Of a stretch of DNA of 52,522 nucleotides, positions 8,199 to 17,452 are shown piece after piece. The DNA is from a bacterium (GTDB taxonomy: Bacteria; Planctomycetota; Planctomycetia; Planctomycetales; Planctomycetaceae). Positions within the stretch are counted from its first letter, which is position 1, and every line of letters starts with the position of its first letter. Below the pieces are notes generated by a model, which was not told the origin of the DNA, did not search any database, and saw only the letters and a list, made by a program, of their open reading frames with translations. The stretch is taken from contig WGMU01000083.1 of NCBI GenBank assembly GCA_016124895.1, positions 1 to 52,522 of the forward strand. The letters run 5' to 3'. Position numbers and translations under genes: made by a program.

Positions 8199-9993
8199 AC
8201 TTGCCAGGCAGTTCCCACACGGGGTCTGTTGGCGTGCCAGCAGTCATTGCGTTGACGACGCGTGAGAGCAGCAGCAGCGACGGGCCGTCGTCGGGGCAGG
8301 TGGTCAGTATGCGGGTCAGCAACGCAGCGGACTCGCGGTATTCGGCCTGCTCAAAGTGGTCGAGCGCCTGCTCGTACGGGTCGATCAGGCCGGAGAGTTC
8401 GGCGCTGGCGTTCGGTCGCAGTTCGTAAATCGCCACTGGTTCCTGAACGTTGACCACCCGGATGTCGCACAGGCGGCGACCAGCGAAATCGTTGCCCAGC
8501 AGTCTGCGAGTCGCCCCGGTGATCAGCAGCGGTGACATCAGGTACTTGGTCGCGCCCTGCACGCGGCTGGCCAGGTTGACCGAGTGGCCCAGCGGCCCGT
8601 ACTTGAACTTGAGCTTCGAGCCCGTATTGCCCACACGGACGGCCCCCGTGTTGATGCCGATGCCGATCTTTGTGGGCTGTCCAACGATTGTCTGCCAGCG
8701 GGTGTCGATTTCCGGCAGTCGCTCAAACATACGCTGCGCTGCCAGGCAGGCGAGCTGCGCATGATCGGGCTGATCGAGTGGTGCGCCCCACATCGCCATC
8801 AGCTCGTCGCCGATATAGTCGACCAGAACGCCATCGAACTCGCGGACGCATTCGGACAGAAGGCCCATGACGTCGTTGATCCAGTCGAATGTGCGCTGCG
8901 TGCCAAGAGTCTCACTGATCGCCGAGAATGAGCGGACATCGCAGAACAGTGTGGTGACGACGGCGTCTCGGCCTTCAAGCAGTGTCGGGTCGCGTTCGAG
9001 TTGCTCGGCAAGTTCGCGTGTGAAGAACTGTTCGAACTGGGTCCGCAGCGAGGCGACCTGCTCCTGCTGCCGAATTCTCTGCAGCCCCGACGCCACCGTG
9101 CAGGCCAGCAGTTCGACCAGCATCGCTTCCCATTCACCAGGCTGCCGCGCATTACTGAGGGCTGTGATTTCGCGGTCTCCGTACACAGCGCCGATGACGA
9201 CGTGTTTCTCGTCGAGGATCGGCGCAGCAACGACGGCTTCGAGATTCGAGATACTCGCCGTCGCCTGCACGCCGCCGGTTTCCCAGAAGACCTGGCCGTG
9301 CAGCCGGACCATTTCCAGCACACTGCGGCTCATCGACAGTGCCGAGTCCGGCCGAACGTGCGACGCGAATGCGGCGGCCTGCTCGCGCCAGATCGTTCGG
9401 TCAAGGAGAACGACGCGGCCGGAATCGAGGCCGACGAGATCGACGACGGCCTGCGCGGCGCGCTGAAAGAAGTCCTGCGACGACATCGCCGTCTGCAGAA
9501 CGTCCATGACACGCCCGACACTGCGAATCAGCGGCAGCATGGTGTCCGTGCTGACGCTGCCGCTGCGGATCGACTCGGGCAGCAGCGACGCTCCCTCTGC
9601 CGCCCCCGGAATCATGTGCGGACTGCTGCCCAGCGTGAACAGGTCACGGGAACTGGAATCAGTCGATGACAGAAAGCCCGCCGGCAGCCGAACAAGGACA
9701 CGCAGTGTCGCACCGATGGAAATCTCATCGCCATCGTGCAGCCGGTATTCCGAGACTTCAACGCCGTTGACACGAGTCCCGTTCGGGCTGAGGTTCGTCA
9801 GCCAGCAGTCCGGCGGCGAGAGGTCGACCTGGCAGTGTCTGCGCGAAACGGTTCTGTCGTCACGGCAGTCAATGGGGCTCTCCGGGCAGCGTCCGAGCAC
9901 AATCGGCACCGACGCCTGCAGGTCAATGCGTTCCGTCGAGTCACTACTAATCACTTCCAGCCAGGGCTGAGATGATTTTTCAGAAGCGTTCAT
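8197..9993 (-). CDS. FHA-GAF-class III adenylate/guanylate cyclase
   Basis: About 598-602 residues; the ATG at 9993 (MNASEK) or at 10005 could be the start. In the longer numbering an FHA domain occupies residues 30-105, with VLGRCPES, RTVSRRHCQ and NLSPNGTRVNG, and should read phosphothreonine. A GAF-like domain spans about 160-310. The class III nucleotide cyclase domain spans about 345-540, with metal Asp356 (LFCDVRSF) and Asp400 (DYIGDELMAMW) and the transition-state Asn/Arg in SVNLASRVQ. KFKYGPLGH lies where the base-selecting residues sit, so cAMP versus cGMP cannot be decided. No membrane segment is visible, so it is cytoplasmic. Two Ser/Thr kinases lie far downstream in the window; a functional link is only a guess. 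Confidence 0.93.
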   Translation of the reverse strand: MNASEKSSQPWLEVISSDSTERIDLQASVPIVLGRCPESPIDCRDDRTVSRRHCQVDLSPPDCWLTNLSPNGTRVNGVEVSEYRLHDGDEISIGATLRVLVRLPAGFLSSTDSSSRDLFTLGSSPHMIPGAAEGASLLPESIRSGSVSTDTMLPLIRSVGRVMDVLQTAMSSQDFFQRAAQAVVDLVGLDSGRVVLLDRTIWREQAAAFASHVRPDSALSMSRSVLEMVRLHGQVFWETGGVQATASISNLEAVVAAPILDEKHVVIGAVYGDREITALSNARQPGEWEAMLVELLACTVASGLQRIRQQEQVASLRTQFEQFFTRELAEQLERDPTLLEGRDAVVTTLFCDVRSFSAISETLGTQRTFDWINDVMGLLSECVREFDGVLVDYIGDELMAMWGAPLDQPDHAQLACLAAQRMFERLPEIDTRWQTIVGQPTKIGIGINTGAVRVGNTGSKLKFKYGPLGHSVNLASRVQGATKYLMSPLLITGATRRLLGNDFAGRRLCDIRVVNVQEPVAIYELRPNASAELSGLIDPYEQALDHFEQAEYRESAALLTRILTTCPDDGPSLLLLSRVVNAMTAGTPTDPVWELPGK

Positions 9994-10005
9994 TCCGGGG
10001 GCCAT

Positions 10006-10463
10006 GCGTAAGGAAGTTCAGATATCCCCGCAGGATATTCTTTTGACGCTGCGATCGTGAGGCTCGCCGCAGTGGATTGAAGTCTGCTGATTGGTATTGA
10101 ACCATCCATGAATAGCGATGCAGAGTCATCCTCAATTGCGTTAGTGATCCCGAAGCTCAGCGTGGAAAACCTCGACGCTGCGGGTGTTCCTAAGATTTTC
10201 CCTGAGTATTTCCACGGGTTTCTCTCGGGCAAGGCGTGTTCGGCCGGGCACTGCCATGATCCCAGGCTACTTTTGATCATGCCGTTTGAGCTGCTTACTC
10301 GAACGGCGTTGACGCCGGATTCAAGTGCATCCGGTTCGAGATCCCTGCTTGTACGGCGGGGGATGATGGTGAGACACGGCCTCTTCTCAAAGTGAGACAC
10401 CGGTATTACTCACCACAACTTGATCGGGCGTGACTCCCCTAATCGCCTGACTCCTCAAGTAGC
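10006..10463. other. Intergenic region with unexplained open frames on both strands
   Basis: A 458-nt gap between divergent genes. The minus strand is open from about 10400 into the cyclase gene, and the plus strand from 10108 to 10395, but neither product shows a recognisable domain, a good ribosome-binding site or a sensible overlap with its neighbours. The region should contain the promoters of the cyclase gene and of the RedB-like operon. It may be a genome-repeated non-coding segment; I treat it as non-coding. Confidence 0.4.
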
Positions 10464-11201
10464 GTGAACGAGCCACCGTTAATGGATGGCTCCAATCCAG
10501 ACTCGAAGGGACATAGAGACGTGATTGAGAAAGTGCTGCCCACTGAATCCGACTCATACGAACAGAGGAAGACGCTGATCGGTGCCGGCATTGCCATCTG
10601 GGGTGTACTGGTGGCAGCGGCAATCGTGGCATTGACCGCTTACAGCATGACGCCGGGAGACGTCCAGGTGCCTGTCAAGGCAGGGGTCGCTGGTATTCCC
10701 GTCAGCTCCTCGGATTTCACACTTGTCATGGCTGTGCATCCACGGTGCCCTTGCACTCGTGCATCTGTCGAGGAACTGGCGCGTCTGCTGGCCCGCTGGC
10801 ATCATCGCGTCAACACTCGGGTTCTGATGTTTCTTCCGGGTGACCCTCAATGTGAAAAGTATGTTGAAAGTGAATGGGCTCAGACTGATCTCTGGAAGTC
10901 CGTCGTCCGTCTGCCGGGGGCGGCTCTGCAACTCGACCCGGATGGGAAGCTGGCCGCACAGATTGGCTGCCGCACTTCCGGATCGGTTGTTCTTTACGAC
11001 CGTGATGGAGAGGTGCGTTTCTGGGGAGGGATCACAGCCGGCCGCGGTCATTCCGGCGGGAATCCGGGGAGTGACCTTATTCACGGGATTGTCTCCGGAG
11101 AACTGTCGGCAGCCGAGTCTGCTCCCGTGTTCGGCTGCAGCCTGCAGTCGCTCCGACTCTCGTACAACTCTGCGGATGGCAAGGAGAGTATTCAGCAATG
11201 A
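10464..11201 (+). CDS. RedB-like membrane-anchored thioredoxin-fold protein
   Basis: Up to 245 residues. After a short polar N-terminus comes one membrane segment (about residues 37-60), then an extracytoplasmic domain with the motif HPRCPCTRAS (Cys95-Pro-Cys97) and further cysteines at 130 and 169. This matches proteins annotated RedB in planctomycetes and myxobacteria, which have a thioredoxin-like core but a CxC rather than a CxxC site. A redox or metal-handling role in the periplasm is inferred. The start is uncertain: the GTG at 10464 gives the longest form, the ATG at 10482 is next, and a GTG at 10521 has the best upstream AAGGGA site. Its stop overlaps the start of the hybrid kinase by 4 nt (ATGA), so the two are translationally coupled. 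Confidence 0.8.
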   Translation: MNEPPLMDGSNPDSKGHRDVIEKVLPTESDSYEQRKTLIGAGIAIWGVLVAAAIVALTAYSMTPGDVQVPVKAGVAGIPVSSSDFTLVMAVHPRCPCTRASVEELARLLARWHHRVNTRVLMFLPGDPQCEKYVESEWAQTDLWKSVVRLPGAALQLDPDGKLAAQIGCRTSGSVVLYDRDGEVRFWGGITAGRGHSGGNPGSDLIHGIVSGELSAAESAPVFGCSLQSLRLSYNSADGKESIQQ

Positions 11202-14200
11202 CGCCTGCATTGCATGCACGCCGTAATCAGATTTTCGACAGGGACCTTGACCGAATCCGCCGTGGTACTGACCGGCTGATGGCCAGGTTGATGATCTTCC
11301 AGTGGGCCGCCGCGATGGTTGCCGCATTTGTCATTTCTCCACTGAGCTGGCGCGGAGCCGACAGTTACACACACATTCATGTCTTCGCTGCCGTCGTCCT
11401 GGGGGGTCTGTTGACGGCTGCGCCGGTCTGCCTGGTGTTTTTCGCGCCAGGCCGAGCCACCACCCGACACGTCAATGCCGTTTCGCAGGTCCTCTTTTCC
11501 GCGATGTTTATTCATCTCACCGGAGGACGGATCGAGACGCACTTCCACGTCTTTGGCTCGCTGGCAATTCTGGCTCTGTACCGTGACTGGAAAGTGCTTC
11601 TGACGGCAACTGCCGTCGTCGGTCTCGACCATCTGCTGCGCGGCGTCTACTGGCCACAGTCTGTCTATGGAGTCCTGTCATCAACGCCCTGGCGAAGTCT
11701 CGAACACGTGTTCTGGGTGACCTTTGAGGATGCTTTTCTGATTTACGGCTGTGTCAGAAGCATTCACGAGATGCAACTGGTCGCGCGACGTCAGCAGGAG
11801 CTGGAAGATGCCCACGAGGAACGCCGGAAGGCCATGCGGCGGCTTGAGCTTCAAAGTCGAGCGCTCGATCAATGTGCGATCGTCGCAGAAACGGATGCTC
11901 AGGGCAGAATCACTTATGTGAACGACAGATTCTGCGACATCTCAGGATTCTCGCGCGACGAACTCCTCGGCCACGATCACCGGCTCCTGAACAGCGATTA
12001 CCATTCGCGTTCTTTCTTTGACCATATGTATTCCACAATTTACCAGGGCAATGTCTGGCGGGGCGAAGTTAAGAATCGACGCAAAGACGGCAGTTTTTAC
12101 TGGCTCGACACCGCAATCGTTCCATTTCTGGATGACTCTGGAAACCCCGAGGGCTTTTTCACCATTCGGACAGACATCACGGAACGTAAGGAGGCCACCG
12201 AGGAACTGGAAAGTGTGGTTGAACGTCTGGATCTCGCCACGAATGCGGGCAACATCGGCATCTGGGATCACGACCTGGTGACAGGACGAGTGACGTGGTG
12301 TGAATCGATGCACCGACTGTACGGGACAGATCCTGCGAGTTTCCAGGGGATGTACGAAGAGTGGGAGCAGCGTGTCCATCCCGATGATCTGCAGCCGGCC
12401 CGTGAGTGTGTCCAGTCTGCCCTGCACGGACCTAACGAGTTTGCCACCGAGTTCCGAATCATCACGCCGGATGGAGAAGTTCGGCACATTGCAGCCAGCG
12501 GAACCGTGAAACGCGATCAGTTCAACTGCGCCGTACGGATGATTGGTGTCAATACCGACATCACGACACTTCGAGATGCCAGGGAGCGCGCAGAGGAAGC
12601 CAGCCGCGCGAAAAGCGATTTTCTGGCAAGTATGAGCCACGAGCTGCGCACGCCGTTGAACGGTGTCCTGGGCATGATCGAACTTCTTGTGAAGACGAGT
12701 CTCAATGAACGGCAGAAGAGCCTGCTGGCCGCTTGCCGGCAGAGCGGTCAGGCACTGCTGCAACTGGTCAACGACATCCTTGACCTGTCCAAGATCGAAG
12801 CCTGCAAACTGGAGCTGGACATCCATCCGTTTGAACTGAAGCCGCTGGTGATAGACACCTTCCGGATGATGTCCTGGCACGCGGACCAGAAAGGTTTGAG
12901 AGCAACCTGCAGAATTGATCCCGCAGCCCATCTCGCTCTGATGGGTGACAGCGGGCGTCTCCGACAGATTCTGATCAACCTGATCAGCAATGCCGTGAAG
13001 TTTACGACGGAAGGCAGTATTGATGTGCGGGTCACGGCCCGTCAGCAGAGGGACAACAGTGTCAGGATTCGGGTGTCCGTCTCTGACACCGGTATTGGAA
13101 TTCCTCATGAGAAACAGAGCCGGCTCTTTCAGTCATTTTTCCAGGTCGATAGTTCGACAACGCGGAAATATGGAGGGACGGGGCTGGGACTCGCGATCTG
13201 CAGCATGCTGGTCGACCTGATGGGAGGGGAAATCGGTGTCGACAGCGAGGAAGGGGTTGGGTCTGAATTCTGGTGCGAAATTCCGATGTCGATCAGTGAT
13301 CGGCCGTGTGACCAGTCTCCAGGTCAGGACCCGTGCTCAGAAGGAGCGTTGTGTGGACGCCGTGTGCTGATCGTGGATCGCCGCGAAGCCTTTCGCCAGC
13401 ATCTGGAAGGTCTGGCCTGGAGATGGCAGATGGAATGTACTTCCGCGTCGGGAGTCGACGAGGCTCTTGACGCCATCGATGCGACGGATGCAGCAGGGAC
13501 GCCGTTTGATGTCGTTGTGGCCAGCGTTCATCTCACGAAGGGAAACAACCGGGACCTGTTTCAGTGGCTGTCCTTAAGAGATGATCTGCCCGTGATTCTG
13601 ACAGACACGACCGGCAGAGAGCCCAAAGACGAAATCGTTGCGCTGGGAGTTGATGCCACTGTCTGCAAACCGGTCAGAGAGAGTGACCTTTATCACGAAC
13701 TTGTCCGGTTGCTGGGCAGAGATTCATTCCCGGAATCCACGCGTGTCCTTTCGGCTACTGCAGATGACAGTGAGGCTGACGAACACATGACAGGCACGCA
13801 GCAGAAAACCGGCCCCCGCGTTCTGCTGGCTGAAGACAATCAGATCAACAGTCGTTACATGTCGGAGGTGCTGTCGAGTCTGGGGTGCAGTTGTGATATC
13901 GCGGAAAACGGTCGGCGCGCTGTGGCGGCCGTAAGAGACCGCGACTATGACCTGGTTCTGATGGACTGTCAGATGCCGGAAATGGATGGCTTTGACGCGA
14001 CTCGTGTCATCCGGCAGATGGAAGCAGATCACAGTCTCGCCGGTCGACTGCCGATCGTCGCTCTGACGGCAAATGCCATTAAGGGCGACCGTGAACAGTG
14101 CCTGAATGCTGGAATGGATGAGTATCTCACGAAACCCGTCATGATCGACGACGTGGCAAAGATGATCGATCGATTTCTCCACGGACGGGGCGACTGCAGG

Positions 14201-14650
14201 ACCGAAAGTCCTGGCCTGGTGGCAACGGAATCACCGAGTCCGAGTCTGCCGCCGGTGGGCAATGACAGTTCCAGTGCTGGTACTGCCGGAGTTTCCAGCA
14301 ATAGTGGGTTCGATGCCGGCGCACTTCTGCAGCGCTGCCTGGGGAGAGCGGAACTTGCGTATTCACTGCTTGATGAATTTGAGTCCACGGGGCAGGCCAG
14401 AGCCCGTGAGATTGCAGACTTTGCCCGGAATCGCGATTCATCCGGCGTCAGAGAATCTGCACACTCATTAAAAGGAGCGGCAGGGATTCTCTGTGCAGAC
14501 AGACTGCAGAAACTCGCTGCCGTCATTGAACATGCCGGCGTTGAAGGTCGGCTTGACGACATTCAGGCCACGATTGGCGAATTGTCCGAGGAAATGGATC
14601 ACTGCCTCAGCAGCCTGTCAGATGTTCGCAGGCAACTCCATAAGGCGTGA
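11198..14650 (+). CDS. Hybrid histidine kinase: His-rich membrane sensor-PAS-PAS-HisKA-HATPase-REC-REC-HPt
   Basis: An 1150-residue phosphorelay protein. Residues 30-190 hold four or five membrane segments rich in histidine, including [24 protein letters not shown] and LDHLLRG, an unusual sensor also seen in some chemoreceptors. Two PAS domains follow (about 225-335 and 340-458). HisKA has the phospho-acceptor His481 (SHELRTP); HATPase has the N-box Asn598, the SDTGIGIP and the GGTGLGLAI boxes. The first receiver (721-840) keeps Asp727 and Lys824 but has Ser776 where the phospho-acceptor Asp should be. The second receiver (873-990) is complete with Asp923 and Lys979. A C-terminal HPt carries His1089 (SAHSLKGA). 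AAGGAG lies before the ATG. It is coupled to the RedB-like gene and followed by two HDOD genes, which are its likely outputs. Confidence 0.94.
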   Translation: MTPALHARRNQIFDRDLDRIRRGTDRLMARLMIFQWAAAMVAAFVISPLSWRGADSYTHIHVFAAVVLGGLLTAAPVCLVFFAPGRATTRHVNAVSQVLFSAMFIHLTGGRIETHFHVFGSLAILALYRDWKVLLTATAVVGLDHLLRGVYWPQSVYGVLSSTPWRSLEHVFWVTFEDAFLIYGCVRSIHEMQLVARRQQELEDAHEERRKAMRRLELQSRALDQCAIVAETDAQGRITYVNDRFCDISGFSRDELLGHDHRLLNSDYHSRSFFDHMYSTIYQGNVWRGEVKNRRKDGSFYWLDTAIVPFLDDSGNPEGFFTIRTDITERKEATEELESVVERLDLATNAGNIGIWDHDLVTGRVTWCESMHRLYGTDPASFQGMYEEWEQRVHPDDLQPARECVQSALHGPNEFATEFRIITPDGEVRHIAASGTVKRDQFNCAVRMIGVNTDITTLRDARERAEEASRAKSDFLASMSHELRTPLNGVLGMIELLVKTSLNERQKSLLAACRQSGQALLQLVNDILDLSKIEACKLELDIHPFELKPLVIDTFRMMSWHADQKGLRATCRIDPAAHLALMGDSGRLRQILINLISNAVKFTTEGSIDVRVTARQQRDNSVRIRVSVSDTGIGIPHEKQSRLFQSFFQVDSSTTRKYGGTGLGLAICSMLVDLMGGEIGVDSEEGVGSEFWCEIPMSISDRPCDQSPGQDPCSEGALCGRRVLIVDRREAFRQHLEGLAWRWQMECTSASGVDEALDAIDATDAAGTPFDVVVASVHLTKGNNRDLFQWLSLRDDLPVILTDTTGREPKDEIVALGVDATVCKPVRESDLYHELVRLLGRDSFPESTRVLSATADDSEADEHMTGTQQKTGPRVLLAEDNQINSRYMSEVLSSLGCSCDIAENGRRAVAAVRDRDYDLVLMDCQMPEMDGFDATRVIRQMEADHSLAGRLPIVALTANAIKGDREQCLNAGMDEYLTKPVMIDDVAKMIDRFLHGRGDCRTESPGLVATESPSPSLPPVGNDSSSAGTAGVSSNSGFDAGALLQRCLGRAELAYSLLDEFESTGQARAREIADFARNRDSSGVRESAHSLKGAAGILCADRLQKLAAVIEHAGVEGRLDDIQATIGELSEEMDHCLSSLSDVRRQLHKA

Positions 14651-14711
14651 GATTGATCGTTCCTGGCAGTAGACATTTTGACCAGAGGCTGATTTCTAAC
14701 TGGAGCTGCTC

Positions 14712-16412
14712 ATGGTGGCACATATTGACAAAGAGCATTTGCGCGCATTGATCGTCGACGATGATTCTGTCGTGCGGAAAATTCTGAAAGAGGCATTATC
14801 GGACGAGGGCTTCGAGTGCCAACTGGCCGGCAATGGCGAACACGCCGCCGATTGCATGAAGACTGCCCGGTTTGATCTGCTGGTTACCGACCTTTGTATG
14901 CCAGAGAAAAACGGTCATGCACTTTCGGTGAGTGTGCTCGAGCAGGAGCCACGACCGGTCGTCCTTGTCCATACCGGTGTCACCGATCCAAGGATTGCCC
15001 GGGATCTCATGGTCCGCGGCGTTGATGACGTTGTTTACAAGCCTGCGGACTACGCCGCTCTCGCAGCGAAGGCCTGGGGACTGGTGAAGCGACGCCGTGC
15101 CGCTGCACGCGACAGGCAGACGCGCGGGGGCGACTCGCCGTCACCCGATTCGGGTGACATGCACGCGATCAGTTCGGATGTTAAGACCGGACGCTCTGAA
15201 AGGCTGCGTTCTGAATCGGTCGCTGCACAGGCCGAAGCTGTTTCGCGGAGGATTCCCGCGAGAGAGATGCAGACGCGACTTTCACAACTCAAGTCACTCG
15301 TTCCATTGTCTGAAGTCGCCATTGAAGTCTACTCCCTGGCGACACAGGACGCGGAAGCAGACCGTCTGCGGGACTGCATTGAACGCGACGCCACATTGGC
15401 TGCTGAAGTGCTCAAACTTGTCAACAGCGCCTACTGCAGTGCAATCCACCGCCGCATTGACAGTATTGACGAAGCCATCATCCGTCTCGGACGCGGGTCA
15501 ATCGGCGAGCTGGCGCTGTTACTGGGTGTCCGCCAGGGACTGGCCGGTCAGCCTGTGCCGTGGCTCGACAGAAAACTGCTCTGGCGACGCAGCATGGCAG
15601 CGGCGATCGCACTGCGGCAGTTTTCCGCGCTCGACAGCGAGGACAGCAGGCTCGAAAACACGCTGCATTTGTGTGCCCTGCTGCATCCCGTTGGCAGGCT
15701 GGCACTGGCGGCCGCCTTCCCGGACGACCATCGCGAGCTGGTCGAACGATGTCAGGAGTGTGGTGAATCGCTTGAACTCGCGGAACAGCAGCGATTCGGT
15801 CTGACACATCATCAGGTGACGGCTCGACTCGCCACTGCCTGGTGCCTGCCTGGAGAATCGCGAACACTGCTCGAACAGGTCTCACGCCCCTTTCACCTTG
15901 TCGAGAGACTGCCGAGTGAGCTGCAGCATCGGGTCCGACGTCTCAAACTGGCGATTCTCATCGGCCAGCTTGCCACTGCAGACTGGCCTCTGTGGGATAC
16001 GGTGGACGTCCCTGCCGAGCAGGCTCTGCACGATGCCGGAATCGCTTCGCTTGACGAGACCGTGGCCGCAGTTCGAGAACAGCTCGACAGCATCCCGGAA
16101 TCTGACCCAGGACCGGGAAGCAGCCTCGCTTTTCCGAAATACGCTGACATTGGCCCTGTCCATTACCACTCGCCGGTTCCCGAGAAGAACGACACGCTGC
16201 GGATACTCTTCAAGCTCGCGGGGATCACTCTTCTGGACGCATCATCGCCATCAACCCGTGTCACGCTGGTTAACGCTGTGTCACCGTCGGCGAGACGTCC
16301 TCCAGCCAATGCCGGGAAAGTCAGGGTCGTCACTGCAGGAGCGGATGCTGACGTATCAGACGCAGCCATTCATGTCGCATTACCTGCATCATTGCATGAA
16401 ATTCTCTTCTGA
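14712..16412 (+). CDS. Response regulator with receiver and HDOD output domains
   Basis: A 566-residue protein. The receiver (about residues 10-125) has the acidic pair Asp16/Asp17 (LIVDDDS), phospho-acceptor Asp60 (LLVTDLCMPEKNG), Thr88 and Lys110 (VVYKPAD), so it looks competent. A polar linker of about 65 residues leads to an HDOD domain (about 190-420) with LKSLVPLSEVAIEVYSLA and AAEVLKLVNSAYC. HDOD domains resemble HD phosphohydrolases without the metal residues and usually serve as signalling scaffolds. The C-terminal 130 residues are not recognised. A TGGAG site precedes the ATG. It starts 61 nt after the hybrid kinase stop and is probably its phosphorelay partner. Confidence 0.92.
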   Translation: MVAHIDKEHLRALIVDDDSVVRKILKEALSDEGFECQLAGNGEHAADCMKTARFDLLVTDLCMPEKNGHALSVSVLEQEPRPVVLVHTGVTDPRIARDLMVRGVDDVVYKPADYAALAAKAWGLVKRRRAAARDRQTRGGDSPSPDSGDMHAISSDVKTGRSERLRSESVAAQAEAVSRRIPAREMQTRLSQLKSLVPLSEVAIEVYSLATQDAEADRLRDCIERDATLAAEVLKLVNSAYCSAIHRRIDSIDEAIIRLGRGSIGELALLLGVRQGLAGQPVPWLDRKLLWRRSMAAAIALRQFSALDSEDSRLENTLHLCALLHPVGRLALAAAFPDDHRELVERCQECGESLELAEQQRFGLTHHQVTARLATAWCLPGESRTLLEQVSRPFHLVERLPSELQHRVRRLKLAILIGQLATADWPLWDTVDVPAEQALHDAGIASLDETVAAVREQLDSIPESDPGPGSSLAFPKYADIGPVHYHSPVPEKNDTLRILFKLAGITLLDASSPSTRVTLVNAVSPSARRPPANAGKVRVVTAGADADVSDAAIHVALPASLHEILF

Positions 16413-16478
16413 ACTGCTGCGCCTGCTGAGATGGCCAGCGCGTACATGGACTGGCAGGCGCTCAAGGAGTCCGTTCGC

Positions 16479-17405
16479 ATGGTGGACTGGAAGCGGTTGA
16501 AAACCGAAGCTCTGGGGGAGCGGCCAGATCCCATTGCTGAAGTTCAGCTTCCCATACTCCCTGCAGTCATGCAGCAATTCTGTTCGCTGGCAGACGATCC
16601 AGACTGCTCGACTGCAAGGCTGGCGGCGTGTATCGAATCCGACGCAGCATTGACGGCGGGACTGCTGCGCATGGTGAATTCCAGTGCGTTTGGACTCCGT
16701 CATCGAGTTGCCAGGGTCCAGCACGCAATTGCGGCACTTGGAATCAGACGAACGCGTCTCAATGTGATTTCGATCGCCATGCGAAACGCACTGCCGGCCA
16801 CGCAACTGAAACTTGTCAATATGTCCGAGTTCTGGAGCGCGAATCTGGAAAAGTCATTGTTCGCACGACACGTTGCCGAATTGCTCAAGGCGGACCGCGA
16901 CCTGTCGAGTGGGGCTGCACTGCTGCAGGACTTCATGTTGCCGCTGCTGACAAATCAATATGAGTCTGACTACATCAATTACCTTCGCGGCGGCCACAGC
17001 TTCGCATCGCTCGAACAGTTTGAACTCAGCGTGTTTGGCTGGCACCATGGCGAAGTGGCGGCCCGTGCGATGTCCCGCTGGGGCTTTCCAGATGACCTGG
17101 TCTGCAGTGTCCACTTTCATCATGAGGGACTCCCCGTGATGCAGAATCGAGAGTTCCGCAGTTCTGCGATTGCGGCGTCTGCACTTGCCGGTTTGCTGCC
17201 AGACAGTCTCAGGCAGTCTCCGCACGGACTGACGCAACTGCGCCAGCTCGAATCGGTCTGGAATGTATTTCATCTCGACGAAATTGCAGAAGCGATTCAT
17301 GAGGACTTCAGGAATCAGACGTTCCACTCGCCTAACCACATTCCCTTTCGCGACCACTGCGCCGCCGAGCGACGGGCTGCTGCCGCACCTTCTCTTCTGG
17401 ATTAA
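16479..17405 (+). CDS. HDOD domain signalling protein
   Basis: A 308-residue soluble protein consisting almost entirely of one HDOD domain: LPILPAVMQQFCSLADD, AALTAGLLRMVNSSAFG and the ALGIRRTRLNVISIAM helix are typical. The metal-binding His-Asp pair of true HD hydrolases is not apparent, so a scaffold role is likely. The frame is open from an ATG at 16431, but the ATG at 16479 is preceded by AAGGAG at nine-base spacing and gives the usual short N-terminus (MVDWKRL), so I use it. The upstream HDOD gene ends 66 nt earlier (18 nt if 16431 is used), and the gene is convergent with a DUF1501 gene. Confidence 0.85.
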   Translation: MVDWKRLKTEALGERPDPIAEVQLPILPAVMQQFCSLADDPDCSTARLAACIESDAALTAGLLRMVNSSAFGLRHRVARVQHAIAALGIRRTRLNVISIAMRNALPATQLKLVNMSEFWSANLEKSLFARHVAELLKADRDLSSGAALLQDFMLPLLTNQYESDYINYLRGGHSFASLEQFELSVFGWHHGEVAARAMSRWGFPDDLVCSVHFHHEGLPVMQNREFRSSAIAASALAGLLPDSLRQSPHGLTQLRQLESVWNVFHLDEIAEAIHEDFRNQTFHSPNHIPFRDHCAAERRAAAAPSLLD

Positions 17406-17452
17406 CAGGAGCAGTTCAGAAGGCGGGATACTCAGTGAGCCAGGGTGATTTT

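Noticed and set aside
9990-10400. 136-codon minus-strand frame before the cyclase gene
   Set aside because: It overlaps the cyclase start, has no ribosome-binding site and no domain; kept only as part of an intergenic note.
11942-13108. 388-codon minus-strand frame inside the hybrid kinase gene
   Set aside because: It overlaps PAS and HisKA coding sequence on the other strand and shows no recognisable motif.
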